DNA of 64,000 nucleotides from Microbacterium sp. cx-55 (GTDB lineage Bacteria > Actinomycetota > Actinomycetes > Actinomycetales > Microbacteriaceae). The DNA is taken from the NCBI RefSeq assembly GCF_021117345.1, contig NZ_CP088261.1, positions 806,001 through 870,000 of the forward strand, written 5' to 3'. The notes beneath the pieces are model-generated. The model was not told where the DNA came from. It did not search any database and saw only the letters and a program-made list of their open reading frames with translations. Positions 53,539-61,644 of this stretch are shown here, one piece after another (within the stretch, counting starts at the first letter, position 1; the number at the start of each line of letters is the position of its first letter). Both the position numbers and the translations under genes were made by a program.

Positions 53539-55227
53539 TCAGCTCTGCGAGCCGTCCTTCTGCTGGTCGATGACGAGGTTGACGACCTCGTCGTACTTCG
53601 GGGAGTTCATGAAGTTGTCGACCGAGACGTGCACCGCGCCGGGAGCCGTGCCGCGGGCACGGTCCGTCAGCTGGTTCTGCGTGATGACCAAGTCGGCCGA
53701 GCCGTCGAGGTTCGCGATCGCCTTGTTCGTGACCGTGATGCCCTCCACGCCTGCCTTCTTGATCTTGTTGCGGAGCACGCTGGCGCCCATGGCGGACGAG
53801 CCCATGCCCGCGTCGCACGCGAACACGATGTTCGTGACGCGCTTCGTGGTGAGCACGCCGCCGTCGGCGTGGCCGCCGCTCTCGGCGCGGGTCTCGAGCA
53901 CGTCGGCCTCGGCCTCGGCGTCGCGCACCACGGCGCGGTCACCGCCCGCTGTCGAGGTGCGCAGCGCATCCATGGCGGCAGAGGACTTGCCCTTGTTCGC
54001 CTCGGTCTGCGCGATCGCGGCGCCGAACGTGTCGCCCTCGGCGAGCAGGTCGCGCTTGCGCGAGGCCCGCAGGATGATCGCGGTGATGACGAACGTCACG
54101 GCCGCGGCGATGAGCACCGAGAGGTAGACGACGACGAGGTTGCCGACGCCCGGTCCGATGGCCGCGGCGGTCACGGCGATGATGCTGCCGGGAGCCGCGG
54201 GGAAGGCGAGACCGCCGCCGAGAACCATGTTGGTCGTGACACCGGCCGCGCCACCCGCGATGAGGGCGAGGATGGTGGTCGGCTTCGACAGGGCGTACGG
54301 GAAGTAGATCTCGTGGATGCCACCGAAGAACTGGATGATGGCCGCGCCCGGAGCAGAGGCCTTCGCTGCGCCGACTCCGAAGAAGGTGAAGGCGAGGAGG
54401 AGGCCGAGGCCCGGGCCGGGGTTGGCCTCGATGAGGAACAGGATCGACTTGCCGGCCTCGGTGGCCTGCTCGATTCCGAGCGGGGTGAAGACGCCGTGGT
54501 TGATCGCGTTGTTCAGGAAGAGCACCTTGGCGGGCTCCACGATGATCGAGACGATCGGAAGCAGGTTCACCGACACGAGCCAGTCGACCGCCGCACCGAG
54601 GACGGTGCTGATGCCGAGCATGACCGGGCCGAACACGAAGAAGCCGATGATCGCGAGGAACATGCCGAGGATGCCGGCCGAGAAGTTGTTGACGAGCATC
54701 TCGAAGCCGGGCTTGATCTTGCCGTCCCAGATGCGGTCCATCCACTTGGTGAGGATGGCGGCGATCGGGCCCATGATCATCGCGCCGAGGAACATCGGGA
54801 TGTCGGTGCCGACGATGACACCCATCACGGCGATCGTGGCGACGACGCCACCGCGCTCGCCGTAGACCATGCGGCCGGCGGTGTTCGCGATGAGGAGCGG
54901 CAGCAGGTAGGTGACCATCGCACCGACGAGGCCGACGTAGGCGGAGATGTTTCCGCCGTCACCGGCGGCCAGGGCCGTCATGGCGCCGTTCCAGCCGATG
55001 ACGCTGGAGTCGCCGCCGCCGCCGATGATCTCCGAGACGGGGTACCAGTGCCAGCCGAAGGGGCTGTTGGCGCCGAAGAAGCCGGCGGGGATGAAGAGCA
55101 TGGTGATGAAACCCCATGCGATGAACGCGGCGATGTTCGGCATGATCATGCCGGACAAGAACGTGCCGAATCGCTGAACCGCGACCCGTGCACCCCCTGC
55201 CTTACTCGGTGTAGACGTCGTCGTCAT
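53539..55227 (-). CDS. mtlA: Mannitol PTS enzyme IICB
   Basis: The 562-residue permease imports and phosphorylates mannitol. The IIC part (about 1-345) has many helices and the conserved GGIHEIYFPYAL stretch carrying the GI-x-E motif. A linker rich in Ala, Glu and Asp follows, then a IIB domain with the phosphorylated Cys in IVFACDAGMGSSAMGASVL (about residue 475). The IIA domain is a separate gene, mtlF. Its start overlaps the ptsI stop by four bases. Confidence 0.95.
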   Translation of the reverse strand: MTTTSTPSKAGGARVAVQRFGTFLSGMIMPNIAAFIAWGFITMLFIPAGFFGANSPFGWHWYPVSEIIGGGGDSSVIGWNGAMTALAAGDGGNISAYVGLVGAMVTYLLPLLIANTAGRMVYGERGGVVATIAVMGVIVGTDIPMFLGAMIMGPIAAILTKWMDRIWDGKIKPGFEMLVNNFSAGILGMFLAIIGFFVFGPVMLGISTVLGAAVDWLVSVNLLPIVSIIVEPAKVLFLNNAINHGVFTPLGIEQATEAGKSILFLIEANPGPGLGLLLAFTFFGVGAAKASAPGAAIIQFFGGIHEIYFPYALSKPTTILALIAGGAAGVTTNMVLGGGLAFPAAPGSIIAVTAAAIGPGVGNLVVVYLSVLIAAAVTFVITAIILRASRKRDLLAEGDTFGAAIAQTEANKGKSSAAMDALRTSTAGGDRAVVRDAEAEADVLETRAESGGHADGGVLTTKRVTNIVFACDAGMGSSAMGASVLRNKIKKAGVEGITVTNKAIANLDGSADLVITQNQLTDRARGTAPGAVHVSVDNFMNSPKYDEVVNLVIDQQKDGSQS

Positions 55228-56912
55228 TGCTGTGTCTCCTTCTGGGCGGTCGCGGCCTCACGGGCTGCGGTTCGGGCGGATGCGGCATCGTTTGCGGCAA
55301 GGGCGGCCTCGGCGATGCGACGTGCATCGTCGAGCGTGTACTGCAAAAGGGTGGCGCGGACGTCCGCGAGGGCGGTGGGCGCCATCGACAGGGTCGTCGC
55401 GCCGAGTCCGACGAGGACCACGGCGAGCAGCGGGTCGGCGGCGGCTTCACCGCAGATGCCGACGGGCTTGCCGAGTTCCGCGCCGGCACGGCCGGTGGTG
55501 CGGATGAGGCTGAGGACCGCGGGGTGCCACGGGTCCTGGAACGACGCGACGGAGCCGAGCAGGCGGTCCGCCGCGAGCGTGTACTGGGTGAGGTCGTTGG
55601 TGCCGATCGAGGCGAAGTCCGCCTCGCGCAGCACACGATCGGCCAGCAGCGCGGAAGAGGGGACCTCGACCATCACGCCGGCGGTCTTGATGCCGTACTC
55701 GCGCGCGATCGTGACGAAGTAGGTCGTCTCCTCGACGGTCGACACCATGGGTGCCATGACCCAGAGGTCGGCTGGCTCGCCGCTCGCGCGGACGTCCGCA
55801 TCCGCTTCCGCGAGTGCCGTCAGCTGCTCGCGGAGGATGTCCTCGTTGGCGCGCAGGGCGCGAAGACCGCGGAGACCGAGCGCCGGGTTCTCCTCGTGCG
55901 CGTCGTTGAGGAACGCCAGCGGCTTGTCGGCGCCGGCGTCGAGTGCCCGGACGACGACCTTCTTGCCGCGGAATCCGGCGAGCAGCTGACGATACGACTC
56001 GCGCTGCTGGGCGACGGTGGGGGCATTCGTCGCGCTGAGGAACAGGAACTCGGTGCGGAAGAGTCCGACGCCCTCGGCGCCGAGCTCGATCGCCTCTGCC
56101 GCGCCCTCGGGCTTGCCGAGGTTCGCCAGCAGCGGCACCTTGGTGCCGTCGGCCAGGGCTCCCGGGGTGAGGGGAGCGGATGCGGCGTTCGCCCGAGCGT
56201 CGGCGCGGTTGCGGGCGCGCTGCAGTTCTTCCTCGGTCGGATCGATCGTGACGACTCCGGATGCCGCATCCACGATCACGACGCCGTCGTCGACGAGGTC
56301 CTTCGCGCCGGCGGCGCCGACGATCGCGACGATGCCCTTCTCGCGGGCGAGGATCGCCGTGTGCGAGGTCGGGCCGCCCTCGCTCGTGATGAGCGCGAGC
56401 ACCATATCCAGGTCGAGGAGCGCGGTGTCGGCGGGCGCGAGGTCGGTCGCCACCAGTACGAACGGGTGACCGGGCTCGGGAACGCCGGGTGCGGGAACGC
56501 CGCGGAGACGGGCGATGACCCGCTGCGCTACGTCGTCGAGGTCGGCCGCGCGCTCACCCAGGTAGCCGCCGACGGCCGTCAGCGTGTCGCGGAAGCTCGC
56601 GAATGCGTCGTGCACGGCCCACTCGGCGGTCACGCCCTTCGCGAGCCGCGAGTCGACCTCGGATTCGAGCGACGGGTCCTCGGCCATCATGGCCTGGGCT
56701 TCCAGAACGTCCTGCGCGGCTCCACCAGCCTGCGCACCGCGCTCCTCGAGTTCGCGCGCGACCGCGTTCACGGCATCGCGCACGCGGGAAGTCTCCTCCT
56801 CGACGGTGAGGGTCGAGGGATCGTTGGCGGGAGCGGGCAGAGGCGCGGCCATGCGGGCGACAGGGCCCTGGGCGACGCCGAGTCCGATACCGACTCCGGG
56901 GATGGTGCTCAT
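55224..56912 (-). CDS. ptsI: PTS enzyme I (phosphoenolpyruvate-protein phosphotransferase)
   Basis: The 562-residue general PTS enzyme takes phosphate from PEP and gives it to HPr. The active His is in TSEGGPTSHTAILAREKGI (about residue 190), and the PEP-binding domain has FRTEFLFLSATNAPT, the Arg-rich loop GLRGLRALRAN, and FASIGTNDLTQYTLAADR with the Cys of GICGEAA near the end. ATG 56912 is used; a GTG four codons upstream overlaps the ptsH stop. In many bacteria ptsI stands apart from sugar genes, but here it is inside the mannitol operon. Confidence 0.95.
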   Translation of the reverse strand: MSTIPGVGIGLGVAQGPVARMAAPLPAPANDPSTLTVEEETSRVRDAVNAVARELEERGAQAGGAAQDVLEAQAMMAEDPSLESEVDSRLAKGVTAEWAVHDAFASFRDTLTAVGGYLGERAADLDDVAQRVIARLRGVPAPGVPEPGHPFVLVATDLAPADTALLDLDMVLALITSEGGPTSHTAILAREKGIVAIVGAAGAKDLVDDGVVIVDAASGVVTIDPTEEELQRARNRADARANAASAPLTPGALADGTKVPLLANLGKPEGAAEAIELGAEGVGLFRTEFLFLSATNAPTVAQQRESYRQLLAGFRGKKVVVRALDAGADKPLAFLNDAHEENPALGLRGLRALRANEDILREQLTALAEADADVRASGEPADLWVMAPMVSTVEETTYFVTIAREYGIKTAGVMVEVPSSALLADRVLREADFASIGTNDLTQYTLAADRLLGSVASFQDPWHPAVLSLIRTTGRAGAELGKPVGICGEAAADPLLAVVLVGLGATTLSMAPTALADVRATLLQYTLDDARRIAEAALAANDAASARTAAREAATAQKETQQ

Positions 56913-56920
56913 TGTTACGT

Positions 56921-57196
56921 TCACTCCGAATCGTGGTCAGTCGACAGCAGGTCCGCGAGGCGATCCAGGATCTCCTCGGCGTCACCACCGTCGACGGTGA
57001 GGGTCACATAGTCGCCGTAGTCGATGCCGAGCGAGATCACGCCGAGGATGCTGGCGGCGTTGATCGGTGCTCCGGCGTCCTTCGCGATCGTGACGGGGAC
57101 GCCAGCGTCCTTCGCCGCCTGCGCGAACATCTTGGCGGGGCGAGCGTGCAGACCGTGGGACGATCCGATCCGCACGGTTCGGGTTGCGAGTGCCAT
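56921..57196 (-). CDS. ptsH: Phosphocarrier protein HPr
   Basis: The 91-residue protein carries phosphate between enzyme I and the IIA proteins. The active His is in GSSHGLHARPAKMF (about residue 17). The region of the regulatory Ser found in firmicutes reads AASILGVISLGI, so a Ser is present, although no HPr kinase is in view. It is 8 bp upstream of ptsI in the same operon. Confidence 0.95.
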   Translation of the reverse strand: MALATRTVRIGSSHGLHARPAKMFAQAAKDAGVPVTIAKDAGAPINAASILGVISLGIDYGDYVTLTVDGGDAEEILDRLADLLSTDHDSE

Positions 57197-57201
57197 GGGT
57201 G

Positions 57202-57561
57202 TCAGGGGGCCTTTCGTGCTCGGTCGGTGAGGGCGTCCGGAACCTCGGCGGCGCGAACGCCACCGGCGGCTTCCGTGACGAGACGCAGGGTACGGGCCCC
57301 GTCGCGGTCCGTGAAGATGTCTTCGGGGAGCAAGATCACGGGCACGCTGTACGCCGCCGCATCCGTTCGGATGTCGTCAATCGCGTCGGTCAGGTGCGGG
57401 CCGATCAGAACGATCTCCGCCTCACCGAGCCTGGCCGCAAGAGCGGACCGACTGACCGGTGCAGCGTCGTAGTGGAGTCCGGAATCGAGCGCCGCCCGCC
57501 GTAGCCGCTGCGCCACAAACGTGCTGGACGCGCCTGCGCCGCACACCACAAGGATCCTCAT
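57202..57561 (-). CDS. Stand-alone PTS IIB-like protein (lactose/cellobiose or related type)
   Basis: The 119-residue protein starts with the IIB phosphocysteine loop VCGAGASSTFVAQRL (Cys8) and has the small alpha/beta fold length. The C-terminal 30 residues are an extra, Arg- and Ala-rich tail. MtlA already has its own IIB domain, and no IIC or IIA of this type is nearby, so it may act with a distant transporter or in regulation. It is the first gene of the operon, divergent from mtlR, and ends 5 bp from ptsH. Confidence 0.8.
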   Translation of the reverse strand: MRILVVCGAGASSTFVAQRLRRAALDSGLHYDAAPVSRSALAARLGEAEIVLIGPHLTDAIDDIRTDAAAYSVPVILLPEDIFTDRDGARTLRLVTEAAGGVRAAEVPDALTDRARKAP

Positions 57562-57723
57562 CGACCCGCCTCCTTCTTACCCATCCTGGAAACTCGCTGG
57601 GAGCAGGGCAACCAGAGGTTCTTCCGCGGGGTGCGGAAACCGGCGCGCACGCTCGGACGCAATCAGGCGCAACGTGATGGAATGAGAGTGTCGGCGGGTC
57701 TCGTCGGCAGAGAAAGGCGACCC
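57562..57723. promoter_or_regulatory. Divergent promoter region of the mannitol PTS operon and mtlR
   Basis: This 162-bp gap separates the operon start from the activator gene. No striking palindrome is present; family repeats are absent, as in the other divergent regions. MtlR-type activators would bind here. Confidence 0.4.
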
Positions 57724-59631
57724 GTGACTCGAGCAAGACAGGACCGTGTCCTCGCGGTCCTCGTGCGCGAGCGCGATTGGGTCACTGCGGCGACCCTCGC
57801 GGACGCGCTCGGAGTGACACCGCGCAGCATCCGCTCGTACGTGACGGCGATCAACGCCCGAGTGGCGGGCGCTGTCGAGTCCGGGCCGCTCGGTTACCGC
57901 GCGGCCGCGGAGGCGACGCTGGCTCTGCGTTCCCACGGAGCGGATGCGGGCACCCCCCGCGACCGCCTGCACACGATCGTGCGCACCCTGCTGAGCGCGC
58001 CCGACGGCATCGACGTATACGAGACGGCCGATGCGCTGTTCGTCAGCCCGGCGACGCTCGAATCCGATCTGTCGCGGGTACGCGGGCTGCTCGGCAGCAC
58101 CGAACTGACGCTCGAGCGCTCGGCGGCCCGCGCGCGCCTGGTGGGCACCGAGGTCGCGCAGCGCCGCCTGCTGAGCAGCCTGGCCCACGACGAGATGGAT
58201 GCGGGAGCGTTCGACCTCGCGAGTCTGCGCCGCACGCTCGGTGAGGAGTCGGTGGGGCCGCTCGCGTTCGGTCCGTTCAAAGCCGCGCTCGTCTCGGCGC
58301 TGACCGGCCTCGGCTACTTCGTGAACGAGTTCGGGATCTCCGACGTCATCGTGCACATCGCCATCGCCGCCGACCGCGTGACCGCCGGGCGCCCCCTGGA
58401 GGAGACGGCGACGCCCGCGACACCCGCCGTGCAGGCCGTCGCCGACGTCATCGACCGGTTGACGCAGCAGCACCTCGGTGTGCATCTGGGCACCGGCGAC
58501 CGGCAGCATCTGGCGACCCTCGTGCTCACCCGGGTGGTGGCGCCGGGCGCCGAGGAGGGCCGGACGCCCCTGGATCCCGAGGTCGAGCTGGCGGTGCGAG
58601 ACATCGTGGCGGATGCCGCATCCGAGTTCCTCGTCGACATCGTCGACCCGGACTTCGTGCTGCGTCTCGCCCTGCACGTGCAGAATCTGCGCCTGCGCGC
58701 CCGCGAACAGGCGTGGTCGCGGAACCCCCTCACCCGCTCGCTCAAGTCGACGTACCCGATGATCTTCGAGGTCGCCGTGTACATCGCGAATCGCCTGCAC
58801 GAGCGGCTCGACATCCCGCTCCTCGACGATGAGATCGCCTATATCGCGATGCACGTGGGCGGCGAACTCGAGCGCAGCCGGCGCGCGGACGACCTGCTGA
58901 CCGCGACGATCGTGTGCCCCGGCTACTACGAGCTGCACGAGTTGCTGCGATCGAGCGTCGATCGTTCCCTCGGTCGCGCGATCGAGGTCGTCGAGGTCGA
59001 GACGCGAGTCGATCCCGACTGGGAGGCGATCGACACCGACCTGGTGCTCACCACGATCGACCCCCCGATCGCGAGCGACCGGTTCGTGCACATCCAGCCC
59101 TTCCTGACCCCCGCCGACGTCGAGCGCGTGCAGACCGTCGCCGCCCGCATCCGCCGCGGCCGCCGACTCGCCCGTTTGCGGGCGGAACTCGAGCGGTATT
59201 TCGATCCGAGCGCGTTCGTCCGCGGGATCGACGGCGCCGGCGGTGAGGAATCCGTCATCCGGCACCTGGGCAGCACGCTCGTCGCGCAGGGCGTGATCGA
59301 CGTCGACTACCTCGATCGCACGATCGAGCGGGAGCGCCTGTCGTCGACCGCCTTCACGGACTCGCTCGCCGTGCCGCACGCGATCGGCATGACGGCCGAA
59401 CGCACCGCGATCGCGATCGGGATCGCCGAGCACACGATCCCGTGGGGCGACGGGCGCGTGCAGGTGGTCGCGCTGGCGGCGTTCTCCGAGACCGACCGCG
59501 AAGCCTTCCAGACGGTGTTCGAACAGTTCGTCGAGGTCTTCAGCGAGCGCGACAGCGTGCAGCGGATCGTGCGCCGCGGCACGGACTTCTCGTCGTTCCT
59601 CGACGAGCTCGTCGCCGTCATCGACGGCTGA
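57724..59631 (+). CDS. mtlR: PTS-regulated transcriptional activator (MtlR type)
   Basis: The 635-residue regulator has an N-terminal helix-turn-helix (WVTAATLADALGVTPRSIRS, about 18-38) and a second HTH near 95-140. Two PRD domains with His residues (VIVHIAIA; YIAMHVGGEL) follow, then a IIB-like domain with Cys in ATIVCPGYYELHELL, and a C-terminal IIA domain with the His of DSLAVPHAIGM. This is the MtlR layout, in which PTS phosphorylation of PRD, IIB and IIA sites tunes activity. GTG 57724 follows AAAGG; an ATG at 57682 is possible. It diverges from the mannitol operon. Confidence 0.88.
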   Translation: MTRARQDRVLAVLVRERDWVTAATLADALGVTPRSIRSYVTAINARVAGAVESGPLGYRAAAEATLALRSHGADAGTPRDRLHTIVRTLLSAPDGIDVYETADALFVSPATLESDLSRVRGLLGSTELTLERSAARARLVGTEVAQRRLLSSLAHDEMDAGAFDLASLRRTLGEESVGPLAFGPFKAALVSALTGLGYFVNEFGISDVIVHIAIAADRVTAGRPLEETATPATPAVQAVADVIDRLTQQHLGVHLGTGDRQHLATLVLTRVVAPGAEEGRTPLDPEVELAVRDIVADAASEFLVDIVDPDFVLRLALHVQNLRLRAREQAWSRNPLTRSLKSTYPMIFEVAVYIANRLHERLDIPLLDDEIAYIAMHVGGELERSRRADDLLTATIVCPGYYELHELLRSSVDRSLGRAIEVVEVETRVDPDWEAIDTDLVLTTIDPPIASDRFVHIQPFLTPADVERVQTVAARIRRGRRLARLRAELERYFDPSAFVRGIDGAGGEESVIRHLGSTLVAQGVIDVDYLDRTIERERLSSTAFTDSLAVPHAIGMTAERTAIAIGIAEHTIPWGDGRVQVVALAAFSETDREAFQTVFEQFVEVFSERDSVQRIVRRGTDFSSFLDELVAVIDG

Positions 59632-59712
59632 GCGCGGGCGCGCTGCGCGTTCGAGGTGCGTGTTCGAGGTGCGCGCCGATGTTCGTTCGGCTGAGCGCCG
59701 AGCTTCGTTCCG

Positions 59713-59800
59713 GTTCGGGGCACGATCCTGCGGTTGGGGCACGAATTTCGCGCCCCAACCGCACGAATGTGCCCCAAACGACAAAGAATGCGCCCCAAAC
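59713..59800. repeat. Family C palindrome, downstream side of the second DUF559/AbiEi-like gene
   Basis: GTTCGGGGCAC and GTGCCCCAAAC form outer arms (59713-59779, 67 bp). They enclose an inner perfect stem TGCGGTTGGGGC / GCCCCAACCGCA. A 21-nt tail ending GCGCCCCAAAC adds a second right arm. The copy lies 81 bp after mtlR and 24 bp after the stop of the next gene. It matches the copy at 60924 except for 8 of 88 positions, 5 of them in the spacer between the two right arms. Confidence 0.92.
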
Positions 59801-59824
59801 ACGGGGGAATGTGCTGCGAACGGG

Positions 59825-60787
59825 TCAGCGGGAGCGTGGCGGAACGAGGCCGAAAGCCGCGAGGCGCGTGCCGAGCGATTGAGCACTGCCGATGTGGTCC
59901 CACCCCCACCGGGCGAGTGGGCGACCGGTCGTGCCCCTGATCCAGTCCTCGCGGGCCTTTTCCTCCAGGAGCGTGCGCTCGAGGTCGCGTCCGCTGCGTA
60001 AGTCCGGGTTGGTGTACTTTCCGAGTCCGTCGAACTCGCCGAGGGCGTGAACGTCGTCAAGTCCGAAATCGACGAAGAAGTCTTGGCCGTGCGGACCCGC
60101 GACGCGCACCTGGAGATCGGGACGAGCGAACCCGAGTTGTGCGAGGCGGATGCGGCTGATGCTCTCTCCCGGGAGCTGCGCGCGCCCGTCGGCGAACTCC
60201 AGCACGCGCTCCGCGCGCCAGATGCCATGCGCCGAGCCCCGGGCGATCCCGGCGGCGGCGGCCCGGAGCTCTTGGGCGCGGTCTGCGTCGTAGGTGCGCG
60301 ACATCGCCACGAGCCGGAGCGCAGCATCCGCGACGCAGACGGACGTCTCGCGCTCAGAGGTCCGGGCGACGTCTGCAACGGTCCGGACGAGACTCGTGCA
60401 TCGAAGCCCGACCCGCTCGACGATGTCGCCCTCATCGAGAGCGCCGCGATGACGCACCACGCCCTGGGATGCTCGCGGCCTGCTGCCCGGAACGATCGTG
60501 TGCACGCTTCGATCGCGCACGCCGTAGACAGGGAGGCCGTGCAGTGCCGCTGCCGTCAGATGGGAGAAGACGGGCGGCCGGTGCGACACCAGTGCGACGG
60601 CCCGGGCACGCACGATGATGCGGTCCTCGACGGTGAAGGCGGATGCCGCATTCTGGCGCAGATAGACGCCGGGGCGCACGACGGTCAGTTCGTTCGCGGC
60701 GAGCAAGCGCCGCAGCGGAACGGCCCCGATGCCGACGTCCGCGAGATCGTCGCGGCGAAAGAGTTCTACCGTCCAGGCCAGGCTCAT
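59825..60787 (-). CDS. Second AbiEi-like plus nuclease-like domain protein
   Basis: The 320-residue protein has an AbiEi-like N-terminal region (LADVGIGAVPLRRLLAANEL then VRPGVYL, about residues 15-45) and a middle region with VSHRPPVFSHLTAAALHGLP, common in actinobacterial AbiEi_4 proteins. The C-terminal part reads FFVDFGLDDVHALGEFDGLGKY and EEKAREDWI, a possible D...E-x-D...K nuclease core related to DUF559. No AbiEii toxin gene adjoins it. ATG 60787 is used; ATG 60838 is an alternative, and it lies inside the small palindrome GCATCCG-TACAA-CGGATGC (60835-60853). Family C repeats in the same orientation stand on both sides. Confidence 0.72.
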   Translation of the reverse strand: MSLAWTVELFRRDDLADVGIGAVPLRRLLAANELTVVRPGVYLRQNAASAFTVEDRIIVRARAVALVSHRPPVFSHLTAAALHGLPVYGVRDRSVHTIVPGSRPRASQGVVRHRGALDEGDIVERVGLRCTSLVRTVADVARTSERETSVCVADAALRLVAMSRTYDADRAQELRAAAAGIARGSAHGIWRAERVLEFADGRAQLPGESISRIRLAQLGFARPDLQVRVAGPHGQDFFVDFGLDDVHALGEFDGLGKYTNPDLRSGRDLERTLLEEKAREDWIRGTTGRPLARWGWDHIGSAQSLGTRLAAFGLVPPRSR

Positions 60788-60923
60788 CCGTTGAGTATCG
60801 AGGCCCGACGTGACGCGGAGTTCGTTTCGTCGCCGCATCCGTACAACGGATGCCCGCGTCGCCCCTGGGGAGGAGCCGTCGGCTCACTGCCCCCGTGCAC
60901 GCTCCGCTCCAAGCCGACCAGGC

Positions 60924-61011
60924 GTTCGGGGCACAATCCTGCGGTTGGGGCACGATTTTCGCGCCCCAACCGCACGAATGCGCCCCAAACCCTCAGGAAT
61001 GCGCCCCAAAC
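60924..61011. repeat. Family C palindrome, upstream side of the second DUF559/AbiEi-like gene
   Basis: The outer arms GTTCGGGGCAC and GCGCCCCAAAC span 60924-60990 (67 bp, as in the other copy). The same inner stem TGCGGTTGGGGC/GCCCCAACCGCA and the 21-nt tail with a second right arm are present. Orientation is the same as the copy at 59713, so the gene is flanked by 88-bp direct repeats. It ends 33 bp from the stop of the acetyltransferase gene. Confidence 0.92.
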
Positions 61012-61044
61012 GAGGCGCGGGGAGCGCGGGCGCGCGGCGCGGGG

Positions 61045-61644
61045 TCAGGCGCGGCGGCGGAGGCGCTGCTCGAGGGCCGTGCGGGCCGCGGGCCACTCGC
61101 GGTCGATGATCGAGAACACGACCGTGTCGCGCAGCGATCCGTCCGCCCACACGGAATGGTTGCGGAGCACCCCGTCCTGCTTCGCGCCGAGACGGGCGAT
61201 CGCGGCACGCGACTGGTGGTTGTGCCAGTGTGTGCGGAACTCCACCGCGATGCAGTCGAGGTCCTCGAACGCGCGCGTGAGCAGCAGCAGCTTCGCCGCC
61301 GGGTTGACCCCGGTGCTCTGCGCCGCCGCACCGATCCAGGTCGAGCCGATCTCCAGACGCCGGTTGGGGGCGTCGATGTTCATGTACGTGGTCATCCCCA
61401 CGGCGCGACCGGTCGACACCGGCACGATCGCCCACGGCGCCATGGTCCCGCTCCGCTGCGCGGCGAGCCGCCGTTCGATCTCGGCCGGCACCGCGTCGGG
61501 CGCGGGGATGCGGGTGTACCAGGTGCGCCACAGGTCATCGACCGCGACCGCTTCCGCAAGGTCGGCGGCGTGCGAGAGCGCCAGCGGCTCGAGGCGAACG
61601 ATGTCGTTCTCGAGCGCCGGCGTCGCGGCGAACCCCTCGCTCAC
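61045..61644 (-). CDS. GNAT acetyltransferase
   Basis: The 199-residue protein is of the RimJ/RimL-like type. It has RLEPLALSHAADLAEAV at the start, the acetyl-CoA site around GSTWIGAAAQSTGVNPAAKLLLLTRAFE, and HNHQSRAAIARLGAKQDGVLRNH near the end. GTG 61644 overlaps the stop of the upstream mutase gene (GTGA), so it is cotranscribed with phosphohexomutase and the purine phosphorylase. The target is unknown. Confidence 0.83.
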   Translation of the reverse strand: MSEGFAATPALENDIVRLEPLALSHAADLAEAVAVDDLWRTWYTRIPAPDAVPAEIERRLAAQRSGTMAPWAIVPVSTGRAVGMTTYMNIDAPNRRLEIGSTWIGAAAQSTGVNPAAKLLLLTRAFEDLDCIAVEFRTHWHNHQSRAAIARLGAKQDGVLRNHSVWADGSLRDTVVFSIIDREWPAARTALEQRLRRRA

